A stretch of DNA of 7,199 bases, from contig JAISRD010000271.1 in assembly GCA_031273835.1 (NCBI GenBank), positions 1 to 7,199 of the forward strand. Reading direction: 5' to 3'. The notes beneath the pieces are model-generated. The model was not told where the DNA came from, did not search any database, and saw nothing but the letters and a program-made list of their open reading frames with translations. Source of the stretch: Treponema sp. (GTDB taxonomy: Bacteria > Spirochaetota > Spirochaetia > Treponematales > Breznakiellaceae). A program made the position numbers and the translations under genes. Of this stretch, positions 1-5,215 are shown one piece after another; the first letter of the stretch is position 1; every line of letters begins with the position of its first letter.

Positions 1-104
<104 letters not shown>

Positions 105-157
105 TTTTTTTATTTATACTGGGTAACTGTAGCGGTTTCTTAGCCTGCGCCGGAGAG

Positions 158-181
158 ACCGGCCGCTTAAAGGCGGTCGGT
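158..181. other. GC-rich hairpin between 5S and permease 3' ends
   Basis: ACCGGCCGC (158-166) pairs with GCGGTCGGT (173-181): nine pairs including one G-T, with a six-base loop. It sits nine bases beyond the stop codon of the minus-strand permease and faces the convergent rRNA operon. No T-tract follows on either strand, so it is not a classical intrinsic terminator, but its position suits 3'-end protection or a transcription barrier between convergent units. Confidence 0.45.
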
Positions 182-189
182 CCAAACAG

Positions 190-1491
190 CTAATGAATGA
201 AAAAACGGATTATAAATACGGCGGATATTATCCAGGTGGCCACAGGAACATACTTCCCCTTCCCCGTCAGACTCTTAATGAGAACAAAGGAAAGAAGCCC
301 GTAGACAATTCCTTCGGCAATGCTGCTTGTGAAGGGCATCATCGCTATAGTAAGAATGGCAGGGATCGCCTCGGTGGCATAGGTAAAGTCTATTTCCGTA
401 ACCTTCCACATCAACAGGATACCCACCATAACCATGGCCGGCGCCATGGCGTAACTGGGAACCATGAGGAATAGCGGCGACATAAAGAGGGCCGCAATGA
501 ACAGAAGGCCCGTAAAGACCGAGCTAAGCCCCGTACGCCCGCCGGTTCCAACTCCGGCGCCGCTTTCCACATAGGCGGAAACCGGAGAAGTTCCGAGGAG
601 GGCGCCGACGACGCTTCCGACGGCGGCGGCCAGGAACGCCGGCAGCGAACGGCGGATTTCCCCTTCACCCACATCTTCCTTGATAAATCCCGCCTGGGCG
701 GTAACCCCCACCAGGGCGCCGACGGTATTGAAGACATCGAGGAAAAGGAAGGTGAAAACCACAACGAAGAATTTCCAGTCCGTTATTGCGGAAAAATCAA
801 ACTGGAAGGATACGGGCGCCTCCGGAAGACGGAAAAACGTAAAACCCTCCGGGAAGATGGTTCCTCCGATGGGTATGGCCACCAAGGCGGTACCTATGAT
901 GCCAAGCAGTATGGCCCCCGGAACATGCTTGGAATAGAGGGCTATGGTGATAAGAAGACCGATGATCGTGACTATGGCGCTGGGATTGGATGTGATCCCC
1001 AGCGACAGGGACGCCAAATCCCCCGAAATCACCCCGGCGTTTTCAAGTCCCGTATAGGCAATCTGGAAACCTATGCCTACGGTTATCGCCTTTTTTAGAT
1101 TGAGGGGTATCGCGTTGATGATAAGCTTCCGTATACCCGTAACGGATATGATAATGAAAAGAATACCCTGGATCAGAACCGCCGTCAGGGCAGCCTGCCA
1201 GGAGTATCCCCACTCAAATACCACCGTATAGGTAAAGAATGCGCTTAACCCCAGATTGGGGGCCAGGGCTACCGGCAAATTTGCCGCCAGGGCCATAAAC
1301 AGGGTTGCGATAGCCGAGGCAATGGCCGTTGCGGTGAATACCGCCCCCGGGGTAATACCCTCTCCGATACCTCCAAGCATCCCCGGATTAGCCGCCAGAA
1401 TATAGGACATCGTGAAGAAAGTGACCACCCCGGCCACCAGTTCACGCCCTACTGTCGTTCCCCGTTCTTGAAGATGAAAAATCCTTTCCAT
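190..1491 (-). CDS. NCS2-family (AzgA-type) purine nucleobase permease
   Basis: A 433-residue inner-membrane protein, the usual length for bacterial AzgA-type hypoxanthine/guanine/adenine:H+ symporters. Family signatures in order: ERIFHLQERGTTVGRE at the N terminus, the TM3 segment LAPNLGLSAFFTYTVV (77-91), GYSWQAALTAV (95-105), SVTGIRKLIINAIP (116-129), the TM8 segment LDVFNTVGALVGV (251-263), the TM10 segment TSPVSAYVESGAG (301-313), GGRTGLSSVFTG (317-328), and a late PFTSSIAEGIVYG (386-398). Many hydrophobic helices cover the whole chain. Against the family consensus, TM3 has Ser83 where LNAFF has Asn, and TM8 has Asn255 where FDT has Asp; Asp252 and Glu309 are kept. The start is set by AAGGAGG (1496-1502) four bases before ATG. 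No purine-riboswitch core is visible upstream. It presumably imports purine bases for salvage; the exact substrate is not readable. Convergent with the 5S gene. Confidence 0.93.
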   Translation of the reverse strand: MERIFHLQERGTTVGRELVAGVVTFFTMSYILAANPGMLGGIGEGITPGAVFTATAIASAIATLFMALAANLPVALAPNLGLSAFFTYTVVFEWGYSWQAALTAVLIQGILFIIISVTGIRKLIINAIPLNLKKAITVGIGFQIAYTGLENAGVISGDLASLSLGITSNPSAIVTIIGLLITIALYSKHVPGAILLGIIGTALVAIPIGGTIFPEGFTFFRLPEAPVSFQFDFSAITDWKFFVVVFTFLFLDVFNTVGALVGVTAQAGFIKEDVGEGEIRRSLPAFLAAAVGSVVGALLGTSPVSAYVESGAGVGTGGRTGLSSVFTGLLFIAALFMSPLFLMVPSYAMAPAMVMVGILLMWKVTEIDFTYATEAIPAILTIAMMPFTSSIAEGIVYGLLSFVLIKSLTGKGKYVPVATWIISAVFIIRFFIH

Positions 1492-1619
1492 GTTTCCTCC
1501 TTATAATGGGGTAAAAATAATAAAATAATACACCGGTAACTATCCAGCCCCTTTCCACCGTTTCCGTTAACGGCGGAAACTTAAGAGTTCCGCAACTCCG
1601 GCTTTATAATTCCGGCGCT
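1492..1619. other. Intergenic stretch with one perfect hairpin
   Basis: This 128-base gap separates the 3' end of the small DPBB gene from the permease start, both on the minus strand. GTTTCCG (1560-1566) and CGGAAAC (1574-1580) form a perfect 7-bp stem with a 7-base loop. A short GAGTT/AACTC pairing lies closer to the DPBB stop. Neither is followed at once by a U-tract, although an AT-rich tract (about 1503-1532) lies further along. No convincing -35/-10 pair for the permease was found, so it is unclear whether the permease has its own promoter or is read through from the DPBB gene. Confidence 0.4.
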
Positions 1620-1979
1620 TTATTTAACGGGTTTTACAACCTTTCCCACCCTGTCCCGTAAGGCCTCAATGGCTACCGCGGTAACGCCCTTGCCTGTTAT
1701 TCCCAGCTCATCCGCCGCATCCCTGGATAGGTCGATGATCCGTCCTCCGGAAGCGCTTATACGGTCGACTATGGTAACCACAGTCGTTTTATTGTTTTGT
1801 AAATTAGTTATATGTACCTGGGTTTGTATAGGAAGACTCGGATGGGCCGCAGCCAGACCATCGGCTTTCAATTCATGGGTAGCAGATCCTCTTTGGCGAA
1901 AATTCTGTATCCACGTTTCGGCATTAGCGATGGTAATAACAACTATCCCCCACAATAGAATAGCGAGAATACGTTTCAT
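1620..1979 (-). CDS. Small secreted RlpA-like double-psi beta-barrel protein
   Basis: A 119-residue protein made of a signal peptide and one DPBB domain. Residues 1-20 have a basic start, a hydrophobic core and end in ANA, so signal peptidase I cleavage before Glu21 is likely and the product is periplasmic. The domain (about 25-107) shows the RlpA pattern: GSATHE (31-36), LAAAHPSLPI (42-51), VHITNLQNNK (55-64), VDRI (71-74) and GRIIDLSRDAADELG (79-93). Glu36, His46 and Asp72 match the Glu, His and Asp regarded as active-site residues in lytic-transglycosylase RlpA, but the usual GP after DR is absent. There is no SPOR domain. A longer in-frame start at 2048 is rejected because it lies upstream of the -10 box at 2028-2033; the chosen ATG has GGAGG at 1994-1998, a rather long 14 bases away. 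It is a clear paralog of the DPBB part of the gene at 3591. Activity on peptidoglycan is inferred. Confidence 0.85.
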   Translation of the reverse strand: MKRILAILLWGIVVITIANAETWIQNFRQRGSATHELKADGLAAAHPSLPIQTQVHITNLQNNKTTVVTIVDRISASGGRIIDLSRDAADELGITGKGVTAVAIEALRDRVGKVVKPVK

Positions 1980-2027
1980 ATTACTTTTGCCAACCTCCTC
2001 TTTAATAAGTCGACCGGATTTACAGTC

Positions 2028-2058
2028 ATTATAACAAATATACCGCATTTAGTGTAAC
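2028..2058 (-). promoter_or_regulatory. Sigma-70-type promoter of the small DPBB gene
   Basis: On the minus strand a perfect TATAAT occupies 2033-2028. GTTACA (2058-2053), four of six matches to TTGACA, lies 19 bases upstream, a slightly long spacer. Transcription would start near 2021, leaving a leader of about 40 bases that contains the GGAGG at 1994-1998. This placement decides the ATG at 1979 over the one at 2048. Confidence 0.6.
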
Positions 2059-2091
2059 AGATCTTTCCTGTTTTAGGCAATTATCCGGTTA

Positions 2092-2123
2092 TTTTTTCCG
2101 TTTTTGGCTGTTTTTTGCCGTTT
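2092..2123. promoter_or_regulatory. Phased T-tracts, probable intrinsic DNA bend
   Basis: T-runs at 2092-2097, 2101-2105, 2111-2116 and 2121-2123 recur roughly every ten bases, one helical turn, as expected of curved DNA. The array lies between the divergent promoters at 2028-2058 (minus) and 2155-2163 (plus). Curvature could affect both; no specific binding protein can be named. Confidence 0.4.
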
Positions 2124-2154
2124 GGGTTCTCTCCCTGAATTTTCCGTATAGGTG

Positions 2155-2163
2155 TGGTATAAT
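2155..2163 (+). promoter_or_regulatory. Extended -10 promoter
   Basis: TGGTATAAT is a perfect TATAAT (2158-2163) with the TGN extension. The best -35 at a 17-base spacer is CTGAAT (2135-2140), only three of six matches, which is acceptable for an extended -10 promoter. A start near 2170 would transcribe the non-coding stretch before the sigma-28 promoter and could read on into the outer-membrane protein gene. Confidence 0.45.
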
Positions 2164-2169
2164 CCCTAC

Positions 2170-2296
2170 AGGGGAGACTTGTATATTTTGGAAGGAAAGA
2201 TTATAGTAGAAACTGAGCTGTGGGAAGATCACCGGTTGGGATACCCTTCTAAGTAAGGGCGGGTAAGAGAAGTTCTTTATCAAACAAAGAATTTTC
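2170..2296 (+). other. Leader or small-RNA candidate between two promoters
   Basis: No convincing gene is seen between the -10 box at 2158 and the sigma-28 promoter at 2297. Two hairpins are visible: CCCTT (2244-2248) with AAGGG (2255-2259), and the AT-rich stem 2271-2278 with 2286-2293, loop ATCAAAC, followed by two T and then C. The second resembles a weak terminator, so a short RNA of about 125 nt or an attenuated leader is possible. The same stretch lies in one plus-strand frame that begins with GTG at 2152 and is stopped by TAA at 2254; its 34 residues look protein-like but have no good ribosome site. Confidence 0.25.
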
Positions 2297-2324
2297 TAAA
2301 GTTTTACCCCGGTTATGCCGATAA
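2297..2324 (+). promoter_or_regulatory. Sigma-28 (FliA) flagellar-class promoter
   Basis: TAAAGTTT (2297-2304) and GCCGATAA (2317-2324) match all sixteen specified bases of the enterobacterial FliA consensus. The spacer is 12 bases instead of the usual 11. Transcription should start around 2331, about 28 bases before the GTG of the small ORF and 190 bases before the outer-membrane protein gene. The direction is correct for these genes and no other gene lies between. In spirochaetes sigma-28 drives late motility genes such as the flagellins, so this places the downstream unit in, or close to, the motility regulon. No flagellar gene is in the window to confirm it. Confidence 0.7.
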
Positions 2325-2336
2325 TAGAACACCGGG
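2308..2336. promoter_or_regulatory. Inverted repeat over the sigma-28 -10 box
   Basis: CCCGGT (2308-2313) and ACCGGG (2331-2336) are perfect 6-bp inverted arms separated by 17 bases that contain the whole GCCGATAA box. The arm centres are 23 bases apart, about two helical turns, the geometry of a dimeric regulator site. The right arm covers the predicted transcription start. It could equally be chance. Confidence 0.3.
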
Positions 2337-2358
2337 AGTCTAAAATGGAGGTAGCGGC

Positions 2359-2514
2359 GTGTTAAGGCTCTCAAAATATCATATTCCCGTGTTCAGTGCG
2401 GTTAAGACCACCTGTAGGAACGGGACTGCCGAAAGTAAAAATCCCAGCTATTTTGATAATCTCAACAATTCCGAAAGGGCAGCCGGGTTGTCTGTTAAGT
2501 GTCTGTGGAGATAA
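2359..2514 (+). CDS. Small ORF of unknown function ahead of the OMP gene
   Basis: A 51-codon reading frame starts with GTG at 2359 and ends with TAA at 2512-2514. A strong GGAGG (2347-2351) lies seven bases before the GTG, better than the ribosome site of the following gene. An in-frame TAA at 2341 bounds it upstream. It ends nine bases before the ATG of the outer-membrane protein gene and begins just after the sigma-28 start, so it could be a leader peptide coupling translation of that gene. The predicted peptide starts LRLSKYHIPVFSAVKTTCRN, ends in KCLWR, has two Cys, and shows no signal peptide, membrane helix or known motif. CTGCC (2426-2430) and GGCAG (2478-2482) could pair within it, so an RNA role or a dispersed repeat are alternatives. 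I do not recognise the family. Confidence 0.35.
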   Translation: MLRLSKYHIPVFSAVKTTCRNGTAESKNPSYFDNLNNSERAAGLSVKCLWR

Positions 2515-2523
2515 AAAAGGATA

Positions 2524-3510
2524 ATGAAAAAAGAATGGCTTGCGATAGTTTTGATATTCCTTTGTTTTCAGGTCTATTCCCAAAACAGGTCGGATACGTC
2601 AATATATGTTCCCCCGGTTACGGGAGGCGATGGGGAATCCCAATCTTTTTTCGTAGAAAACCTTAAAATGGAGGCCGGCGCCCGGGGTTATGCCGTGGTG
2701 GAAGCGGAAAAAGGCTCGGATTACCAGCTTGTGGGCGCTCTTTCCCAGGAAGAAGTCCCCCCTCCCGACGCGGTGGAGGGTGAGGTATACCCGATGCTCA
2801 ACAAGTTACACCTGGCTTTGGTGGATAATTCCGACCAGCACATCGTTGCGGAGCAGGACCTTTACTATGAAATTTTGGAAGAAACCTATGAAATTCTTCC
2901 TTTGCTGGTGTTCAACATGGTCGCCAATATTCCCCTGTCCAAGGTGCGTGACGACGATGCGTGGCGCAATAAATGGGTTTACATTACCGCCGGGGTTTTT
3001 TGGTCCCCCCGCCTTTATTTTGGGGCGGCAAGGGCAAGCAATCCCGTCCAATTCGGAGCCGGTCTTGCGGTGGAACTACAGTTTCTTAACTTCATGTCCG
3101 TGGAAGCCGGCATAGAGTACAGTGAAGATTATGTTGGTATTGACGAAAGTGTAAACTTTAAGTCTGCGGTTCTGACCGTACCGGTGCTGTTGAAATTTCC
3201 GTTGAAACCGGGTTACCATTTTATGATCGAGCCCTATGGGGGGATTACGATTAATACTTCGTCAAATACGGAGACCCAGCCCCCCCTATTGGCTTGGTGC
3301 GTGGGGATCAATTATGGTATCCGTGCGGGAGGGGGGGCTGTGTTTATTGATGCAAGATTTGCGGCGGATCTTGGCGAATCCTATGTGGATAGAAAAACAT
3401 ATCCCGGCGTTCAGCCCTACCAGCGGTATATCATTAATGTCGGGGTGGGGTATAAATACGGATTTTTCCTGCGGCCGCCTAAGAAAAGTTCATTTGGCGG
3501 GGTGGAATGA
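2524..3510 (+). CDS. Predicted outer-membrane beta-barrel-like protein
   Basis: A 328-residue protein that I cannot assign to a named family. Residues 1-19 form a signal peptide (MKKEW, hydrophobic core, VYS before Gln20). Residues about 25-145 form a soluble mixed domain, with SFFVENLKMEAGARGYAVVE (41-60) followed by a strand-rich stretch ending in LVFNMVANIPLSK. From about 150 the sequence changes to alternating hydrophobic/polar strands with many Gly and aromatic residues: KWVYITAGVFWSPRLYFGAA, QFGAGLAVELQFLNF, FMIEPYGGITI, AVFIDARFAADLG and YIINVGVGYKYGFF. That fits an eight-strand-type outer-membrane barrel, as in many uncharacterised spirochaetal OMPs. The last strand is followed by a short basic tail, not the usual terminal aromatic. 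ATG 2524 is preceded by GGAG (2507-2510). The gene lies downstream of the sigma-28 promoter and 80 bases before the SPOR gene, with no terminator seen between them. The barrel is inferred from pattern, not homology. Confidence 0.75.
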   Translation: MKKEWLAIVLIFLCFQVYSQNRSDTSIYVPPVTGGDGESQSFFVENLKMEAGARGYAVVEAEKGSDYQLVGALSQEEVPPPDAVEGEVYPMLNKLHLALVDNSDQHIVAEQDLYYEILEETYEILPLLVFNMVANIPLSKVRDDDAWRNKWVYITAGVFWSPRLYFGAARASNPVQFGAGLAVELQFLNFMSVEAGIEYSEDYVGIDESVNFKSAVLTVPVLLKFPLKPGYHFMIEPYGGITINTSSNTETQPPLLAWCVGINYGIRAGGGAVFIDARFAADLGESYVDRKTYPGVQPYQRYIINVGVGYKYGFFLRPPKKSSFGGVE

Positions 3511-3590
3511 AATATAGATTGATTAACTGATTAGATGAAGGATAAAACTGAGCGAATCGGGAGGGATAAGCGAAGGAATGAGGTAACAGG

Positions 3591-5060
3591 ATGAAAAAGA
3601 CAGTTATAGTCTTGCTCTACGGGTTGCTGTTCTGCACCTTTAGTATGGCACAGCTGCGGTTGGGAAATTTTACACAAAGGGGAACGGCCACACAGGAAAT
3701 TGAATCCGGTGAGCTTGTTGCAGCCCATCCAAGTATTCCGATTGGTACACAGGTTAGGGTGACCAATACTGAAAATGGAAAACAGATAATTGCTACAATC
3801 AACGGCCGTATACCTCCTTCGTCCGAAAGGATAGTCAACCTTTCCAAAGGCGCCGCGGCCGGTTTAGATATGCCGTTTCAGGGGACCGCACCGGTGCTTC
3901 TTGAGGTACTAGACAGCTCCAGAAGAAGACCGGTTACGCCTGAAGTTCCTCCTCCTCCTCCTCCTGTTGAGCTGGCTGCCATTGACCCTGTTGCCGAACC
4001 GGGACCTGAGCCTGTGTCCGAACCTGAGCCTGAACTTATAGCGGAAGAACCCGCGGCTGAAGAGCCGGCGGCTGAACCGATAGCTGAAGAGCCGGCGGCT
4101 GAACCTTCTTCAGGAACCCTGGCCGGGGCTACGGCGGGAAATATAACGATTAATATTACTTACTCGGCGAATAGTCCCGGGGAAGCTTTACCGGAACCAA
4201 AGGCCGATACGGAACCCGCCCTGCCGCCTTTGCAATATCCTCCCATGTCATATCCGGCACCCTCACCGTATCCGGTTTATCCGTCGCCATATCCGGCTTA
4301 TCCGCCGCCGTATCCCTATCAGGCGCCCCAGGCTCCTGCTCCGGCCGCCGCTTCCGCCGGGGGAGGGAACCAGCAGCAACAACAACAGCAGGGCGCCGGC
4401 GCAAGCCCGACGATAGTGGTCGCCCCGGTCATTGTGCCCAGTTCCCAGGGGCCTGCCACGGCCGGAGAATCCGGCGCGGCACCTGTTCAGATGTCGCCGT
4501 CCGTTCCGTCGGTTTCCACGCCTCAGCCGGTTTATCCGGCGCAGCCGCCCCAGCCCGTTCCGCAGTATGCGGCGCCCCAGCAATATCCGCCGCCTCAGCA
4601 GTATCCTGCGCCTCAGCAGTATCCACCTCCCCAGCAGCCGCCTCAACAAGCGGCGCCCCAGCAGGCCCCGCAATATGCCGCGCCCCAGTATCCTGCCCCG
4701 CAGTATGCGGCCCCGCAATACGCCGCGCCTCAGTATCCCGCCCCGCAGTATGCGGCTCCCCAGTACGCCGCGCCCCAATACGCGGCCCCGCAGTACGCTC
4801 CGGCGGCGATTATGCCCCGGCCGCCGGCCGCCGGTGATACGGGAATATACCGGGTACAGTTAGGCGCTTTTCGGGAAGCTATAAACGCCCAGCAGCTCAT
4901 TACGGCGCTCCAGCAGAATGGCTTTACCCCCGCCTATGAAAACCACGATAATTACTACCGGGTGGTACTGTCCGGCGTAAGCGCCGCGTCCCTCCAGGAT
5001 GTAGCCCGGCGGCTCGGCGGTATGGGCATCCGGGAGATGTGGATTAGAAGGGAACAGTAG
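3591..5060 (+). CDS. RlpA-like DPBB protein with Pro/Gln linker and C-terminal SPOR domain
   Basis: A 489-residue exported envelope protein with four regions. Residues 1-20 are a signal peptide ending SMA. Residues 25-107 are a DPBB domain: GTATQE (31-36), LVAAHPSIPIGTQVRVTN (42-59), INGRI (70-74) and ERIVNLS (79-85). Residues 113-413 are a long low-complexity linker: a proline run, AEEPAAEE-type repeats, PYPxYP repeats, a poly-Gln run and about sixteen PQYAA/PQYPA-like units. Residues about 417-488 are a SPOR domain (YRVQLGAF near its start, YYRVVLSG in the middle), which in characterised proteins binds glycan strands lacking stem peptides at division sites. DPBB-linker-SPOR is the RlpA architecture. 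Glu36 and His46 remain, but the active-site Asp of RlpA aligns with Gly72 and the later conserved Asp with Asn83, so enzymatic activity is doubtful. TGAGGT (3579-3584) sets the start. Likely cotranscribed with the OMP gene. Confidence 0.88.
   Translation: MKKTVIVLLYGLLFCTFSMAQLRLGNFTQRGTATQEIESGELVAAHPSIPIGTQVRVTNTENGKQIIATINGRIPPSSERIVNLSKGAAAGLDMPFQGTAPVLLEVLDSSRRRPVTPEVPPPPPPVELAAIDPVAEPGPEPVSEPEPELIAEEPAAEEPAAEPIAEEPAAEPSSGTLAGATAGNITINITYSANSPGEALPEPKADTEPALPPLQYPPMSYPAPSPYPVYPSPYPAYPPPYPYQAPQAPAPAAASAGGGNQQQQQQQGAGASPTIVVAPVIVPSSQGPATAGESGAAPVQMSPSVPSVSTPQPVYPAQPPQPVPQYAAPQQYPPPQQYPAPQQYPPPQQPPQQAAPQQAPQYAAPQYPAPQYAAPQYAAPQYPAPQYAAPQYAAPQYAAPQYAPAAIMPRPPAAGDTGIYRVQLGAFREAINAQQLITALQQNGFTPAYENHDNYYRVVLSGVSAASLQDVARRLGGMGIREMWIRREQ
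4056..4105 (+). repeat. 27-base tandem repeat coding for Ala/Glu/Pro units
   Basis: The 23 bases at 4056-4078 recur identically at 4083-4105, a period of 27 bases (nine codons). They encode the acidic AEEPAAEP-type stretch in the linker of the SPOR protein. Identity at the DNA level suggests recent duplication by slippage or recombination. Confidence 0.75.
4560..4799 (+). repeat. 15-base tandem repeats coding for PQYAA/PQYPA
   Basis: About sixteen units with a 15-base period encode PQYAA, PQYPA and variants within the linker of the SPOR protein; the first half (to about 4668) is less regular, with PPPQQ-type units. Third-codon positions vary (CAG/CAA, TAT/TAC, GCG/GCC/GCT), so the array is maintained more at the protein than at the DNA level. 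The repeats probably form an extended, disordered or polyproline-like spacer that lets the SPOR domain reach peptidoglycan away from the DPBB domain. Confidence 0.85.
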
Positions 5061-5086
5061 CGCCTGCGGATAAACCTTAAAAACCC

Positions 5087-5110
5087 ATGACCGTCGTTAT
5101 AGACGGTCAT
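5087..5110. terminator. Perfect 9-bp hairpin after the SPOR gene
   Basis: ATGACCGTC (5087-5095) and GACGGTCAT (5102-5110) pair perfectly around a six-base loop, 26 bases past the stop codon. On the plus strand the next bases are GC-rich, not T-rich, so an intrinsic terminator is doubtful in that direction. The run of five A at 5079-5083 would give GGGTTTTT after the stem on the minus strand, where no gene ends. A 3'-end stabilising or transcription-boundary role is possible. Confidence 0.45.
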
Positions 5111-5111
5111 G

Positions 5112-5155
5112 CGGGCGTCCATTCCCCGGGGGTCTTCTGCCGGGCAAGACGCCCG
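5112..5155. other. Nested stem-loop before the helicase gene
   Basis: CGGGCGTC (5112-5119) pairs with GACGCCCG (5148-5155), and inside it CCCGG (5125-5129) pairs with CCGGG (5140-5144). It begins two bases after the preceding hairpin and ends before the putative helicase promoter, so if that promoter is real the structure belongs to the 3' end of the SPOR-gene transcript. If transcription reads through, it would be part of a structured helicase leader. Confidence 0.4.
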
Positions 5156-5174
5156 ATTTGACAGAATATGCCCC

Positions 5175-5203
5175 TTGCTCCTCATCCCCTTTAGAGTTAT
5201 ACT
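5175..5203 (+). promoter_or_regulatory. Possible promoter of the helicase gene
   Basis: TTGCTC (5175-5180) and TATACT (5198-5203) are separated by 17 bases; the -10 matches TATAAT in five of six positions. Transcription would start about 5210, only some six bases before ATG 5216, giving a nearly leaderless mRNA without the weak GAAG at 5207-5210. Either the transcript is effectively leaderless or the main promoter lies further upstream. Confidence 0.35.
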
Positions 5204-5215
5204 AGTGAAGATTTT

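Noticed and set aside
1492..1619. A purine riboswitch ahead of the permease
   Set aside because: The conserved core bases and three-way junction of the guanine/adenine aptamer are not present; only a simple 7-bp hairpin is seen.
1980..2048. Longer N terminus for the small DPBB protein starting at 2048
   Set aside because: The start lies upstream of the predicted -10 box and transcription start, and it would bury a clear signal peptide 23 residues inside the protein.
2371..2583. A 70-codon minus-strand ORF opposite the small ORF and the OMP gene start
   Set aside because: It would start with TTG without a visible ribosome site, inside the signal-peptide codons of the OMP gene, and has no recognisable feature.
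3535..3594. A 19-codon ORF (MKDKTERIGRDKRRNEVTG) whose TGA overlaps the ATG of the SPOR gene
   Set aside because: The ATGA overlap is tempting as translational coupling, but there is no ribosome site before it and its length is easily reached by chance.
4263..4778. Arg/Leu/Gly-rich minus-strand open frame opposite the Pro/Gln linker
   Set aside because: Its repeats are the antisense reading of the 15-base units; the plus-strand frame continues into a recognisable SPOR domain.
3951..4830. The repetitive linker considered as a CRISPR-like array
   Set aside because: The units are 15 and 27 bases, in frame, without unique spacers, and they lie inside an intact coding sequence.
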